Assembly (NCBI GenBank): GCA_900045905.1
Contig: FCNS01000020.1
Span: 1 to 64,000, forward strand
DNA: 64,000 bases
Reading direction: 5' to 3'
Source: Clostridiales bacterium CHKCI001
Lineage (GTDB): Bacteria > Bacillota > Clostridia > Lachnospirales > Lachnospiraceae
The position numbers and the translations under genes were made by a program. The notes beneath the pieces are model-generated. The model was not told where the DNA came from and ran no database searches. It was given only the letters and a program-made list of their open reading frames with translations. Shown one piece after another: positions 17,053-26,372 of the stretch (its first letter is position 1; every line of letters starts with the position of its first letter).

Positions 17053-18006
17053 TTGTTTAAACCAATGAATCTGAAAAAGAAGTTATTTACTATTTTTTCT
17101 TCTGTTGCATCAGTTACAGCAGCAGTCTCTATTATTAATAAAATAATCTTTCACAATGCGCAGAAAAATATAAAACCACCTGTTTTCAGTCATACCTACC
17201 ATTGGAGATTAGGCGATATTTCTTATACATGCACTGGTACAGGACATCCTATTTTATTGATCCATTCATTAGATAATACGTCCAGCTCTTATGAATGGAA
17301 TAAGGTCATAACCGAACTTTCCAAGACTCGTACTGTCTATGCCTTAGATCTTCTCGGATGCGGCTTTTCCGAAAAACCAAACTTTACTTATGCTAATTTT
17401 GTTTTTGTTCAATTAATTAATGATTTTATTACAAATATTATAGGAGGAAGAACCGATGTAGTGACATCTGGAAATTCTTCATCCCTTGTTCTTACCTCAT
17501 GCGTTTATAACAAAAAATTGTTTAATAAGATCATGCTCATTAATCCAGAGCCAATTTCAGAATGTAATAAAATGCCTGACAAAGTCAGACGACTATATTC
17601 TTTCTGTTATAATCTTCCGATCTATGGAACATTTGCCTATAACATTATTTCAAGCCATAAAATGATTCAAAATAAACTGCAAAAAAGGAGGTCTCAATTA
17701 GATACGATTCACTCCGCAGATATTCATAGATTATATCAAATAGCTCATATGGGTGGTTATCATGCGAAATATTTATATTCTTCGCTTTGTGGAAAATACA
17801 TGGGGATTTCGATTGAAGGCATTTTAAGAAAAATTGATAACAATATTTGTATTTTGGGTGGAGAATTAGTCCCTGAAATTCATAACATCACAAAACAATA
17901 TCAAGAAATCAATCCTGCAATTGAAGTTTGTATTGCAACCGATTGCAAATATGATATTCCGCAAGAGAATCCAAAATCTATTTTAGATATGATTTCTTAC
18001 TTTTAA
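17053..18006 (+). CDS. Alpha/beta-hydrolase fold protein, divergent
   Basis: Up to 317 residues, with a possible N-terminal membrane helix (about 11-28). HPILLIHSLDNTSSSYEW is the usual oxyanion-loop strand (normally HG) of alpha/beta hydrolases, and VYALDLLGCGFSEKP the following strand. The nucleophile elbow reads SGNSSSL, i.e. G-N-S-S-S instead of GxSxG. A C-terminal segment VCIATDCKYDIPQENP aligns where the catalytic His would be, but no His is seen. So the fold is clear and the activity doubtful. The start is uncertain: a TTG at 17053 or ATG at 17065, both far from the GGAGG at 17026-17030. Isolated plus-strand gene. Confidence 0.7.
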   Translation: MFKPMNLKKKLFTIFSSVASVTAAVSIINKIIFHNAQKNIKPPVFSHTYHWRLGDISYTCTGTGHPILLIHSLDNTSSSYEWNKVITELSKTRTVYALDLLGCGFSEKPNFTYANFVFVQLINDFITNIIGGRTDVVTSGNSSSLVLTSCVYNKKLFNKIMLINPEPISECNKMPDKVRRLYSFCYNLPIYGTFAYNIISSHKMIQNKLQKRRSQLDTIHSADIHRLYQIAHMGGYHAKYLYSSLCGKYMGISIEGILRKIDNNICILGGELVPEIHNITKQYQEINPAIEVCIATDCKYDIPQENPKSILDMISYF

Positions 18007-18095
18007 AAACTTTATTTTCAACTATAAAAAGAACTGCTGCAAAGTAATAATAAATGTTTATGCACAACGTAAGTAGTTATTTGAAAATGTTTTTA

Positions 18096-18162
18096 CTTAT
18101 AAAACTTCTATGCTCGCTTTGGGAGCACCACTACAATATAAAAGTCGATATCTTCGTGCTGT
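18096..18162. repeat. Dispersed palindromic repeat, copy R2
   Basis: 67 bases nearly identical (two differences) to copy R1 at 14115. The hairpin here is TGCTCGC-TTT-GGGAGCA, with one mismatch in the stem. It lies in the gap between the convergent hydrolase and rsmG genes; nothing else is recognised there. Confidence 0.88.
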
Positions 18163-18285
18163 GCATTATTAATCTATAATAACACAAGGCTTGCAACAGT
18201 TCTTTTCATAGTTACTTCTTATTTTCTATCTATCACTTAGTATTCTGCACACTTAAATACTTGCTGTGGGTTCAAACATACTATA

Positions 18286-19017
18286 TTATTTTAATGGTTC
18301 CTTCGATGGCATTCCAGACTTTCTTGGATAGCGTTGTGCAGTAGATTTTATTTTTTTTATATAAATCATCGTTCGATGAATATCAGTACCTGGAAGCATA
18401 AACTTTTTTCGTTCTTCTACTTTGGCTCCTAATAATTGTATTGCATTCTTAGATTGTTCTAATTCATCTTCTATTTCCCCCGCTTTATAGGAAATAAAAT
18501 ATCCACCTACCTTTACAAATGGCAGACAATACTCAGAAAGAGTAGCCAAATTTGCTACGGCACGAGACACACAGTAATCAAATTTTTCCCTATATTGCAC
18601 ATTTCTCCCTGCATCCTCTGCCCTAGAATGAATCGCAACAATATCTTCTAGTCTTAATTCTGCAATAACTTCTTGTAAAAATTTTATTCTTTTGTTTAAG
18701 GAATCTAAAAGTACAATCTTTACAGATGGATACGCAATTTTGATTGGAATTCCAGGGAAACCAGCTCCTGTTCCTACATCAATTAAGGTTATTTTTTTTG
18801 AGTTATCCACCATTTTTTCAAAGTTAACCACACTATCCACAAAGTGCTTGTGGATAACTTCCTCAAATTCTGTAATACTAGTCAAATTCATTACTTTATT
18901 CTTTTCAATTAACATTTCATAATATTGGATAAATTGCTCATATTGGTGGTCTTCCAATTTGAGATGAATTTGAGCAAATGCATCTTCCAATAATTGAATT
19001 CTCTTTTCTCGATCCAT
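18286..19017 (-). CDS. rsmG: 16S rRNA (guanine527-N7)-methyltransferase RsmG
   Basis: 243 residues. A helical N-terminus is followed by the SAM-binding Rossmann core: LIDVGTGAGFPGIPIKI, then KIVLLDSLNKRIKFL, and FDYCVSRAVANL. It methylates G527 of 16S rRNA. The open frame extends 32 codons upstream through a parS site (again MFHVEH), but AGGAAATTT precedes the ATG at 19017 and gives the normal length. It follows mnmG on the minus strand with two parS sites in the gap, the standard clostridial order. Confidence 0.95.
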   Translation of the reverse strand: MDREKRIQLLEDAFAQIHLKLEDHQYEQFIQYYEMLIEKNKVMNLTSITEFEEVIHKHFVDSVVNFEKMVDNSKKITLIDVGTGAGFPGIPIKIAYPSVKIVLLDSLNKRIKFLQEVIAELRLEDIVAIHSRAEDAGRNVQYREKFDYCVSRAVANLATLSEYCLPFVKVGGYFISYKAGEIEDELEQSKNAIQLLGAKVEERKKFMLPGTDIHRTMIYIKKIKSTAQRYPRKSGMPSKEPLK

Positions 19018-19042
19018 AAATTTCCTATCTCCCTGTCTGGTG

Positions 19043-19058
19043 TGTTCCACGTGGAACA
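19043..19058. other. parS: parS site C (perfect palindrome)
   Basis: TGTTCCACGTGGAACA, a perfect 16-bp palindrome equal to the widespread parS consensus with a C/G at the fifth position. It is located 26 bases upstream of the rsmG start. Confidence 0.95.
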
Positions 19059-19115
19059 TATCATAAATTTTAACCTTCTTTTTTCTCTTTCCATAGCATC
19101 TTCTGAGTTGCATAA

Positions 19116-19131
19116 TGTTCCACGTAGAACA
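19116..19131. other. parS: parS-like site D
   Basis: TGTTCCACGTAGAACA, one base from the perfect palindrome, immediately adjoining the mnmG stop codon and 57 bases from site C. Confidence 0.88.
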
Positions 19132-21009
19132 TTATTTTCTTTGTTGTTCCAGATATACTAATAATACTGAAATATCCGCAGGTGATACACCTGAAATACG
19201 AGATGCCTGTCCAATTGAAGACGGCTGATATAAGTTCAGTTTTTGAATGGCTTCTTTTCTAAGACTTGGAACAACGGAATAATCAAAATCAACAGCTAAT
19301 TTCTTACTTTCCAATTTTTTAAATTGTTCTACTTGTTTCATCTGCCTCTTAATATAGCCTTCGTATTTCATATTTATGTTGATTTGTTCCACAACATCTT
19401 TCGCTAACTGAGGACGGTTCTTATCAATTGGGGCAAGTATTTCATAACTTAATTCTGGTCTTCTTACTAATTCTGCTAATGTACTTCCACTTTTTAATTG
19501 AGTGCTTCCATTTGCCTCTAATAATTGCTGCACCTGACTATTTGCACCTATTGTTGTATGTTCTAATCGCTGTATTTCTTCTTCAATTTGACGTTTCTTC
19601 TCTAACACATGTTCATAACGATCTTTATCAATTAACCCAATTTTATAACCAATTTCAGATAATCTTAAATCTGCATTATCCTGTCGAAGAATCAAGCGAT
19701 ATTCTGCACGAGAGGTCATCATACGATATGGTTCACGATTTTCTTTTGTAACTAAATCATCAATTAATACTCCAATATATGCCTGGGAGCGATCTAATAC
19801 TAGCTCTTCTCGATTTAACACATGCATGGCTGCGTTAATTCCAGCTACTAATCCTTGAGCCGCTGCCTCTTCATATCCAGAACTTCCATTAAATTGTCCC
19901 CCACTATAGAGTCCAGAAATTTTTTTAAATTCCAATGTTGGTTTTAGCTGCCGTGGATTAATACAATCGTATTCAATCGCATACGCATTTCTCACAATAC
20001 GTACATTTTCTAAACCAGGTACCGTCCGATACATTGCATATTGGACATCTTCTGGAAGAGAACTAGACATTCCGCCTAAATACATTTCATTGGTATAAAG
20101 ACCTTCTGGCTCAATAAATACTTGATGCCTATTCTTGTCTGCAAACTTCACAACTTTATCTTCAATCGATGGGCAATAACGTGGACCAGTTCCTTCAATC
20201 ATCCCTGAAAAGAGTGGAGAACGATCTAAATTATCCCGAATAATCTGATGTGTTTTTTCATTCGTATAAGTAAGCCAACAAGACACTTGCTCTTTTTGTA
20301 TGGAATCTGGATCAGTTGTAAAAGAAAACGGTGTAATTACATCATCGCCAAACTGTTCTTCCATTTTGGAAAAATCAATGCTTCTTTTATCCACTCGAGC
20401 TGGTGTTCCCGTTTTAAAACGGAACATCTCAATTCCTAATTGCTTCAATGAATCCGTTAAGTGATTGGCTGCCTGTAATCCATTTGGACCTGTAGCATTA
20501 CTTACATCACCATAAATGCACCTTGCTTTTAAATATGTGCCTGTAGCTAGCACAACTGCTTTACAATGATAAATTGCACCAGAGTATGTCTCCACTCCAG
20601 TCACTTGATCCTCTTGTGTCAATATTTTACATACTTCTGCCTGACGAATCGTTAGATGATCTGTCATTTCTAATACATGACGCATGGAATTAGAATAATC
20701 CCTTTTATCTGCCTGTGCACGTAAAGAATGTACTGCTGGCCCTTTGGATTTATTCAGCATTTTGGATTGAATAAATGTTCTATCAATATTTTTTCCCATC
20801 TCACCGCCCAGTGCATCAATTTCTCTTACCAAATGTCCTTTCGAACTTCCTCCAATATTAGGATTGCATGGCATCAATGCAATACTGTCAATACTCACAG
20901 TAAATAAAATCGTTTCTAATCCAAGACGAGCAGCAGCCAATGCGGCCTCACAACCTGCATGACCTGCTCCTACAACAACGATATCATATTGTTCTTCTAA
21001 AACTGGCAT
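19132..21009 (-). CDS. mnmG: tRNA uridine-5-carboxymethylaminomethyl(34) synthesis enzyme MnmG (GidA)
   Basis: 625 residues. FAD-binding N-terminus [20 protein letters not shown] (about 10-29), the GidA signature motifs [12 protein letters not shown] and [14 protein letters not shown], and the helical C-terminal domain ending [15 protein letters not shown]. With MnmE it modifies U34 of certain tRNAs. GGGAGGTAATT precedes the ATG at 21009, seven codons inside the longest frame. It lies between mnmE and rsmG. Confidence 0.97.
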   Translation of the reverse strand: MPVLEEQYDIVVVGAGHAGCEAALAAARLGLETILFTVSIDSIALMPCNPNIGGSSKGHLVREIDALGGEMGKNIDRTFIQSKMLNKSKGPAVHSLRAQADKRDYSNSMRHVLEMTDHLTIRQAEVCKILTQEDQVTGVETYSGAIYHCKAVVLATGTYLKARCIYGDVSNATGPNGLQAANHLTDSLKQLGIEMFRFKTGTPARVDKRSIDFSKMEEQFGDDVITPFSFTTDPDSIQKEQVSCWLTYTNEKTHQIIRDNLDRSPLFSGMIEGTGPRYCPSIEDKVVKFADKNRHQVFIEPEGLYTNEMYLGGMSSSLPEDVQYAMYRTVPGLENVRIVRNAYAIEYDCINPRQLKPTLEFKKISGLYSGGQFNGSSGYEEAAAQGLVAGINAAMHVLNREELVLDRSQAYIGVLIDDLVTKENREPYRMMTSRAEYRLILRQDNADLRLSEIGYKIGLIDKDRYEHVLEKKRQIEEEIQRLEHTTIGANSQVQQLLEANGSTQLKSGSTLAELVRRPELSYEILAPIDKNRPQLAKDVVEQININMKYEGYIKRQMKQVEQFKKLESKKLAVDFDYSVVPSLRKEAIQKLNLYQPSSIGQASRISGVSPADISVLLVYLEQQRK

Positions 21010-21086
21010 AATTACCTCCCAACGCCGCATTCACGATATAAATTTCAAAATTCTTTCTTACTAATAGGGTAGCTCATATTATCCTA

Positions 21087-22466
21087 CTACTTACCCATAC
21101 AAAACTTAGAAAAAATTCGGTTAACTAGATCTTCTTCTACTGCTTCTCCTAAAATTAAACCAAGTGAAGAATAGGCATCCATCAAATCAATTGTATAAAA
21201 ATCTTCTGGAAGACCTGCTTCGATACTTTCCAGTACTTTTTCTATACTTTTAATAGAATTATCCAAACATTCTTTATGCCTTGCATTCGTAATATAAACT
21301 TCATCATTAAATGAAATTTTACCTTCAATAAACATTTGCTGTAATGTTGCTTCTAACTTTTCCATTCCTTCTTCTGTCTTAGCAGAAATCATTAAAATCG
21401 GATGAGAAGGACATTGACTTTGAAGTTCTTCTACTGTCAATTTTGCTTCTAAATCTGTTTTATTTAATAAAATAATTGCTTTCTTTTGTTCAATCATAGA
21501 AATAATTTCTAAATCACTTTCATCCAAAGGCTGAGAGGCATCTACAACATATAAAATCAAATCTGCCTCTTCAGCTGCTTGCTTTGCCCGTTCTACTCCA
21601 ATTTTTTCCACAACATCGGCAGTATTCCGAATTCCTGCTGTATCTATCATCTGAAAACCAATTCCACCAATCTGTACCTGTTCTTCCAAAGTATCTCTTG
21701 TAGTACCTGCAATCTCAGTTACAATCGCTCGTTCTTGACCAGTCAAACGATTCATCAACGATGATTTTCCAGCATTTGGTTTTCCTAAAATAACTGTTTT
21801 AATTCCTTCTGAAAGCATTCTTCCATTCTGATACTGCATTGCTAAACGTTTCAGTTCTTTTTGCATTGCAATTAGAATTCCTTTTAACTGTTCATCATAT
21901 CCATCAATAGAAATATGTTCTGGATCATCCAATGCCGATTCAATAAAGGCAATACTATCCAAAATATCATTTCTTAACTCACGGATTTTTTTTGCAACAG
22001 AACCTTTTAGTTGTTTTACAGAAGCTTGCAAAGCAAATTCATTTTTTGCATGAATCACATCTAATACAGCTTCCGCCTCTGATAAATCCATACGCCCATT
22101 TAGAAAAGCCCTTTTTGTAAATTCACCAGGTTGTGCCAGACTAGCTCCATATTTCACAACTGTGTCTAAAATTTTTCTTGTAACTAGAACACCGCCATGA
22201 CAATCAATTTCTACCGTATCTTCTGTTGTAAATGTTTTTGGTGCTCTCATTAACAACACAAGCACTTCATCGATCATTTCTTCTCCATCATAAATATATC
22301 CATAATGAATGGTATGACTTGGTTGTTCTGACAGCTTCTTATGTCCACTTTTTGAGCGATATATCTTATCAATAATTGAGAATGCGTCTTCTCCACTAAT
22401 TCTTATTACGCTAAGTCCAGCAGGACTTACCGCTGTGGCGATTGCAGCAATTGTGTTCGTATTCAT
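21087..22466 (-). CDS. mnmE: tRNA modification GTPase MnmE (TrmE)
   Basis: 459 residues in the usual three parts: N-terminal tetrahydrofolate-binding domain (MNTNTIAAIATAVSPAGLSV), helical domain, and an inserted G domain with P-loop GKPNAGKSS (about 231-239), DTAG and NKTD. It ends in the conserved farnesylation-like CMGK (final residues FCMGK). It partners MnmG in U34 modification. AGGAGGTAATT precedes the ATG. Confidence 0.97.
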   Translation of the reverse strand: MNTNTIAAIATAVSPAGLSVIRISGEDAFSIIDKIYRSKSGHKKLSEQPSHTIHYGYIYDGEEMIDEVLVLLMRAPKTFTTEDTVEIDCHGGVLVTRKILDTVVKYGASLAQPGEFTKRAFLNGRMDLSEAEAVLDVIHAKNEFALQASVKQLKGSVAKKIRELRNDILDSIAFIESALDDPEHISIDGYDEQLKGILIAMQKELKRLAMQYQNGRMLSEGIKTVILGKPNAGKSSLMNRLTGQERAIVTEIAGTTRDTLEEQVQIGGIGFQMIDTAGIRNTADVVEKIGVERAKQAAEEADLILYVVDASQPLDESDLEIISMIEQKKAIILLNKTDLEAKLTVEELQSQCPSHPILMISAKTEEGMEKLEATLQQMFIEGKISFNDEVYITNARHKECLDNSIKSIEKVLESIEAGLPEDFYTIDLMDAYSSLGLILGEAVEEDLVNRIFSKFCMGK

Positions 22467-22555
22467 AATTACCTCCTAGCCGCATTTACTGCGACATAAA
22501 TTCAAGGATAAGTGAACTTTTGTTCAACCTTTTATCCTTTCTTTAATAGCATAAT

Positions 22556-22583
22556 AGGCGGATGCGCAAAACTGCATCCGCCT
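22556..22583 (-). terminator. Hairpin between jag and mnmE
   Basis: Perfect stem AGGCGGATGC / GCATCCGCCT with an 8-base loop, in the 168-base jag-mnmE gap. No good T-run follows, so it may be a processing or attenuating hairpin rather than a full terminator. A second AT-rich hairpin (22503-22540) lies next to it. Confidence 0.5.
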
Positions 22584-22634
22584 CTTGTACCTAAGTATAT
22601 GCGAAGAAAGTAAAGCGTTTCGCTAATGTTTATT

Positions 22635-23297
22635 TTATTGCACTTTCTTCTTGTCGTAATACTTTCTTTCCTTTTTTAATAATACAATTACATGACGAAA
22701 TGGTTCTTCTCCTTCACTCTTCGTCACCACATAACGATCATCCTGCAATGTAGCATGAATGATTCTTCTTTCATATGGATTCATTGGTTCTAATGATACA
22801 GGACGTCTGGTTCTCTTTACCTTGTATGCAATATTCTTTGCCAAGTTTTCCAGTGTTTCTTTTCTTCGTTCTCTATAATTCTCTGTATCCAGTTTTACAC
22901 GAAGATACTCTTCACTATGTTTATTAATTACTAAACTCACTAGATGCTGAAGAGAGTCTAAGGTCTGTCCTCTTTTTCCAATTAAAACACCCATATCACC
23001 GCCAATTAAATTAATAGAAACTGATTTTTCTTCTTCATTATAATTCATATCGATGGTGACATCCATATTCATTTTATCAAATACTTTCTCTAGAAATTCA
23101 CGTCCTTCGTCTAAAACTGTGACTTTCTTACGTGCTTTAATTACTGCTGGTTTTACACCAAAAATTCCTAAAAGACCTGAAGATCCTTTTTCTAAAACTT
23201 CATATTCTAATTTATCACTCGTTACACCAAGTGCCACTGATGCTTGTGTAATTGCATCTTCCACAGTTTTTGCCGAATAGTTCTTAAAATCAGCCAC
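22635..23297 (-). CDS. jag: RNA-binding protein Jag/KhpB (Jag-N, KH, R3H)
   Basis: 220 residues. The N-terminal Jag domain (ITQASVALGVTSDKLEYEVL, then GLLGIFG), a KH domain with GVLIGKRGQTLDSLQ, and a C-terminal R3H domain (NPYERRIIHATLQ) are all visible. KhpB forms a complex with KhpA, binds RNA and affects cell-wall elongation and division. The domain order is the family norm. It directly follows yidC on the minus strand. Confidence 0.95.
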   Translation of the reverse strand: MADFKNYSAKTVEDAITQASVALGVTSDKLEYEVLEKGSSGLLGIFGVKPAVIKARKKVTVLDEGREFLEKVFDKMNMDVTIDMNYNEEEKSVSINLIGGDMGVLIGKRGQTLDSLQHLVSLVINKHSEEYLRVKLDTENYRERRKETLENLAKNIAYKVKRTRRPVSLEPMNPYERRIIHATLQDDRYVVTKSEGEEPFRHVIVLLKKERKYYDKKKVQ

Positions 23298-23324
23298 TTT
23301 ATAACCCCCTTACCAAACAAAACT

Positions 23325-24593
23325 CTATTTCTTCTTCGAATTTCTCTCATTATATTGCTGAACCATGCCTGCCTTTGCCGCCAGACTGCCCTTCTTTTTG
23401 TTGGTATTGTTATAATACTGTGTAGAAGCTTTAATCTGTTCTTCACGGCGAACCGTAGCCGCTTTTTCTTTCTTTTCTTCGATTTCTTCCTCTTCCTCTA
23501 AATTCTTCACAGATAACACTGGCTTAACTTTCTTTGGAGGAAGTCCTTGCTTGGCTCTCTTTGCATTCACTTTCTCCATGTTTTTAGAAACCATCGCATT
23601 AATATCAATGCGATCCATATAACGGTTTACACAATATTGACTAACCATTTGTGTCAATGCAGAAATAACCCAGTATAAACCAATACCTGCTGAGAATGTA
23701 AAGCAGAAAAATACAGACATAATTGGCATAACTGTATTCATAGACTTCATCATTCCAGCTCCTGGAGCATCTTCACTAGTAGTACCTGTACTTGCAGAAA
23801 TCATCTTTGTACTAATCCACTGTGTCAAACCTGCTAAAATAGGAATTAAAAGCACCCACCATGCAGTTGTAATCTGAGCACTCGGCGAACTTGCAAGATT
23901 AATACCAAAAAAGTTATTGATTGCATTAATTTGAGGTAATGCTGTATTAACTGCCTGTGTTAATGCATCATTTTGGAAAATTTCCTGGAATGTACTCCAT
24001 TCTGCCTGATTTAATACATAAAGCAAATCAATAACGCGGTTTGCAGCATCTGCACCTGTAAAATCAGTCGCACGAATCGCATGTTTTGTTCCAAGTTCAA
24101 TTAATTGTTCATTCGTTGCCCATCCTTCAATATTCATTAAAGCAGTTTGAATCGGAACGAACATATTTTTTACACTTTGGATATATCCAGGAATCTTATA
24201 AATAACCTGATATAAAGCAAAGATCAACGGAATTTGAATCAGCATAGGAAGACAGCCAGCAGCTGGGCTTACACCATACTTATTGTAAACATCTTTTAAT
24301 TCCTCTTGCTGTTTCATCATAGATACATTGTCTTTTTTATTTTTGTATTTCTTTTGAATCTTTACAATCTCAGGATTCATTACCATATTTAGTTTAGAAA
24401 ACTTCTGCTGCTTAATGGAAAGCGGCAGCATCAATGCTTTTACGATAATTGTGTATAAGATAATACTTAAACCAATGCTGGGAATTGACAGCATGTCCAA
24501 AAATTCATAAATTGCATTCATTACCCAACCAAGCACTTGTGCTACTGGGCCAATAATAAACCAATTACTCTGTGTCAGTGTTAAAAAACTCAC
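23325..24593 (-). CDS. yidC: Membrane protein insertase YidC/Oxa1 family
   Basis: 422 residues with about five membrane segments. YidC signatures include [20 protein letters not shown] near the N-terminus, the hairpin loop with [26 protein letters not shown], and [14 protein letters not shown]. The late region [18 protein letters not shown] is followed by a long basic cytoplasmic tail (about 355-422) that can contact ribosomes. There is no lipobox, unlike many Gram-positive paralogues. Its start overlaps the yidD stop by four bases. Confidence 0.95.
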   Translation of the reverse strand: MSFLTLTQSNWFIIGPVAQVLGWVMNAIYEFLDMLSIPSIGLSIILYTIIVKALMLPLSIKQQKFSKLNMVMNPEIVKIQKKYKNKKDNVSMMKQQEELKDVYNKYGVSPAAGCLPMLIQIPLIFALYQVIYKIPGYIQSVKNMFVPIQTALMNIEGWATNEQLIELGTKHAIRATDFTGADAANRVIDLLYVLNQAEWSTFQEIFQNDALTQAVNTALPQINAINNFFGINLASSPSAQITTAWWVLLIPILAGLTQWISTKMISASTGTTSEDAPGAGMMKSMNTVMPIMSVFFCFTFSAGIGLYWVISALTQMVSQYCVNRYMDRIDINAMVSKNMEKVNAKRAKQGLPPKKVKPVLSVKNLEEEEEIEEKKEKAATVRREEQIKASTQYYNNTNKKKGSLAAKAGMVQQYNERNSKKK

Positions 24594-24832
24594 TTACTTT
24601 CCTCCTTCTTTTCAGGAACAGGGTCATACCCACCTTTTGAAAAGGGATTACACCGAAGAATTCTCCAAACGGCAAGCATTGTCCCTTTTATTAACCCGTG
24701 CTTTTCCAGCGCTTCAATCGCATATTGGGAACAGGTTGGTGTATACTTACAGTGATTCGATTTTAATGGAGATAAATACTTTTGATATCCGCGAATACAT
24801 AAAATTAATAATTTCTTCAATAGTTCGATCAC
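24590..24832 (-). CDS. yidD: Membrane protein insertion efficiency factor YidD
   Basis: 80 residues, small basic protein with an N-terminal amphipathic helix and the Cys-containing family motif [15 protein letters not shown], then [14 protein letters not shown]. It helps YidC-dependent insertion. It overlaps rnpA upstream and yidC downstream by four bases each, so all three are translationally coupled. Confidence 0.95.
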   Translation of the reverse strand: MIELLKKLLILCIRGYQKYLSPLKSNHCKYTPTCSQYAIEALEKHGLIKGTMLAVWRILRCNPFSKGGYDPVPEKKEESK

Positions 24833-25176
24833 TTCGATTCCTTTAAAAAAATATGGTGCATTCTTCCCAAATACAGAAATGCACTTTCGATTTCCAAAAA
24901 TCCTTGTCCCTTTGCCAACGGTCTGGCTACAACTACAATGTCCAATCCTTCTTTCAATCTCGTTTTGTTTAATCGATAACTTTCTCGAATCAATCGTGTT
25001 ATCCGATGTCGTACAATACTATTTCCTACCCTTTTACTAACCGAAATTCCGATTCGAGTTTCCTTTTGACCGTTTGGCAGTATATACATAACCAAATATC
25101 GATTGGCATACGAACACTTGCCAGCATATACGGCCTGAAACTGTTCATTTTTCTTCAAAGAATTAATATTTCTCAT
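24829..25176 (-). CDS. rnpA: Ribonuclease P protein component
   Basis: 115 residues, basic. Starts with the typical [13 protein letters not shown] and contains the conserved RNR-type region [18 protein letters not shown] (here RHR in place of RNR, a tolerated variant). It binds the RNase P RNA and helps process tRNA 5' ends. It lies 98 bases after rpmH in the standard order. Confidence 0.95.
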   Translation of the reverse strand: MRNINSLKKNEQFQAVYAGKCSYANRYLVMYILPNGQKETRIGISVSKRVGNSIVRHRITRLIRESYRLNKTRLKEGLDIVVVARPLAKGQGFLEIESAFLYLGRMHHIFLKESK

Positions 25177-25274
25177 TTTACCATATGCCTTTTAAAAGCA
25201 ACTATTCAGTCCCCTGTGTTCAAAATCAAAGTAACTGAATAGTTACAAAGAAGAAAAGGTCACATAACTGCGAC

Positions 25275-25409
25275 CTATGCGGATAAAACCTTTCTTCCCT
25301 TTGCTCTTCTTGCAGCTAAAACCTTTCTTCCACCAGCTGTACTCATTCTGGAACGGAAACCATGAACTTTAGCTCTGGATCTCTTTTTAGGCTGAAATGT
25401 CATCTTCAT
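25275..25409 (-). CDS. rpmH: 50S ribosomal protein L34
   Basis: A 44-residue, strongly basic protein. The sequence begins [18 protein letters not shown], has [20 protein letters not shown] and ends RKVLSA, the L34 pattern. GGAGG lies 9 bases before the ATG at 25409; the usual start in relatives corresponds to the second Met (25403) with MT, so a two-residue shift is possible. It is the first gene of the leftward operon from the origin. Confidence 0.96.
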   Translation of the reverse strand: MKMTFQPKKRSRAKVHGFRSRMSTAGGRKVLAARRAKGRKVLSA

Positions 25410-25515
25410 AAAGCATACACCTCCTTATCAATAATTGATGAATACTTGAATGCTATCTTTACATATTAATATAATAATAGTCATATCCTAGATTGAAAAC
25501 TTGGACATCATATCA

Positions 25516-25544
25516 ATTATATTGAATTCTTCTCCATTCGTCAA
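25516..25544 (-). promoter_or_regulatory. rpmH promoter
   Basis: On the minus strand TTGACG (25544-25539) and TATAAT (25521-25516) with a 17-base spacer, about 107 bases before rpmH, on the edge of the DnaA-box field. Confidence 0.75.
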
Positions 25545-25589
25545 GTAAATTCGAATTTTTTTTTGAAAAACTGGAGTATTTTTTACTTA

Positions 25590-26190
25590 CCGAAAATATC
25601 CACAACTGAATCCTTTTTAGTGGATAAAAAAAGTTATCCACAATTTTAAGATCTAAGTTATCCACAGTATCCACAATTTTTATTTTTTATTCAAAAATTT
25701 CTTCCTAAAAACACAGTTATTAAAAAGTTATCCACAAGTTATCCACTAAGTTATCCACTACAGTTAATTTAAAGTTTAAGTTATCCACTATATCCACTAT
25801 ATTCACCACTAAGTTATCCACCATATTATTATTTTTCTGTCTATATGTGGATAACTGCCCAAGTTATCCACAATACCAGTGGATAACTTTTTTTATTTTT
25901 ATCATTTTTCCTTATTTTAAAGGATTTTTTTTCAGTGGATATAGTGGATAATTTTTTTTAAGTTATCCACTATATCCACTATTCAATTTTTTTATACTTG
26001 TATTTTTTTAAGTTATCCACTATATTATCCACAATCTCTGTGGATAAATTTTCGTATACTAAAATATTATCCACTATATCCACCATATCCACCATTCTAT
26101 CACAATCCTCTATTGTGGACAACTGCTATTTTATGAAGTTATCCACCAGATTATCCACCATTTGTGGATAATCTGGTGGATAACTTTTTT
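25590..26190. other. oriC: oriC part 1: dense DnaA-box array between rpmH and dnaA
   Basis: I count about 8 exact TTATCCACA boxes (either strand), about 13 with T or C at the ninth base (TTATCCACT/C) and many ATATCCAC-type half-boxes in roughly 600 bases. Several run nearly end to end, e.g. TTATCCACTATATCCACTAT at 25780-25799. The sequence is otherwise AT-rich. This corresponds to the incA/incB side of a bipartite Firmicute origin, and no ORF of note lies in it. Confidence 0.92.
26136..26186. repeat. Perfect inverted repeat built of DnaA boxes
   Basis: Two 23-base arms (26136-26158 and 26164-26186) are exactly complementary around the loop CATTT. Each arm holds two TTATCCAC boxes, so four boxes face head to head. 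A run of T follows on the plus strand. It could form a cruciform, or end transcription entering from the left. Confidence 0.9.
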
Positions 26191-26228
26191 CACACTGCTC
26201 TAAACTTTGCTCTATATTCAAATTATGA

Positions 26229-26257
26229 TTGAAAAATCAACCCACTTGTATTATGAT
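26229..26257 (+). promoter_or_regulatory. dnaA promoter
   Basis: TTGAAA (26229-26234) and TATGAT (26252-26257) with a 17-base spacer, about 115 bases before the dnaA start and just right of the DnaA-box field, so autoregulation by DnaA is likely. Confidence 0.7.
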
Positions 26258-26372
26258 AGAATATATGGCATATATCTAAGGGCATTTTTATGCCCTTTTA
26301 CACTCTATTTTTACAGTTATTTCCTATTTATATATGCCTCATAGATTTTCACGAATGGAGTCAGAATAAAAT

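Noticed and set aside
25590-26190. Short repeats at regular spacing that could suggest a CRISPR array
   Set aside because: Repeat units are 8-9 bases, occur in both orientations and match DnaA boxes; no 24-37-base repeats with unique spacers and no cas genes.
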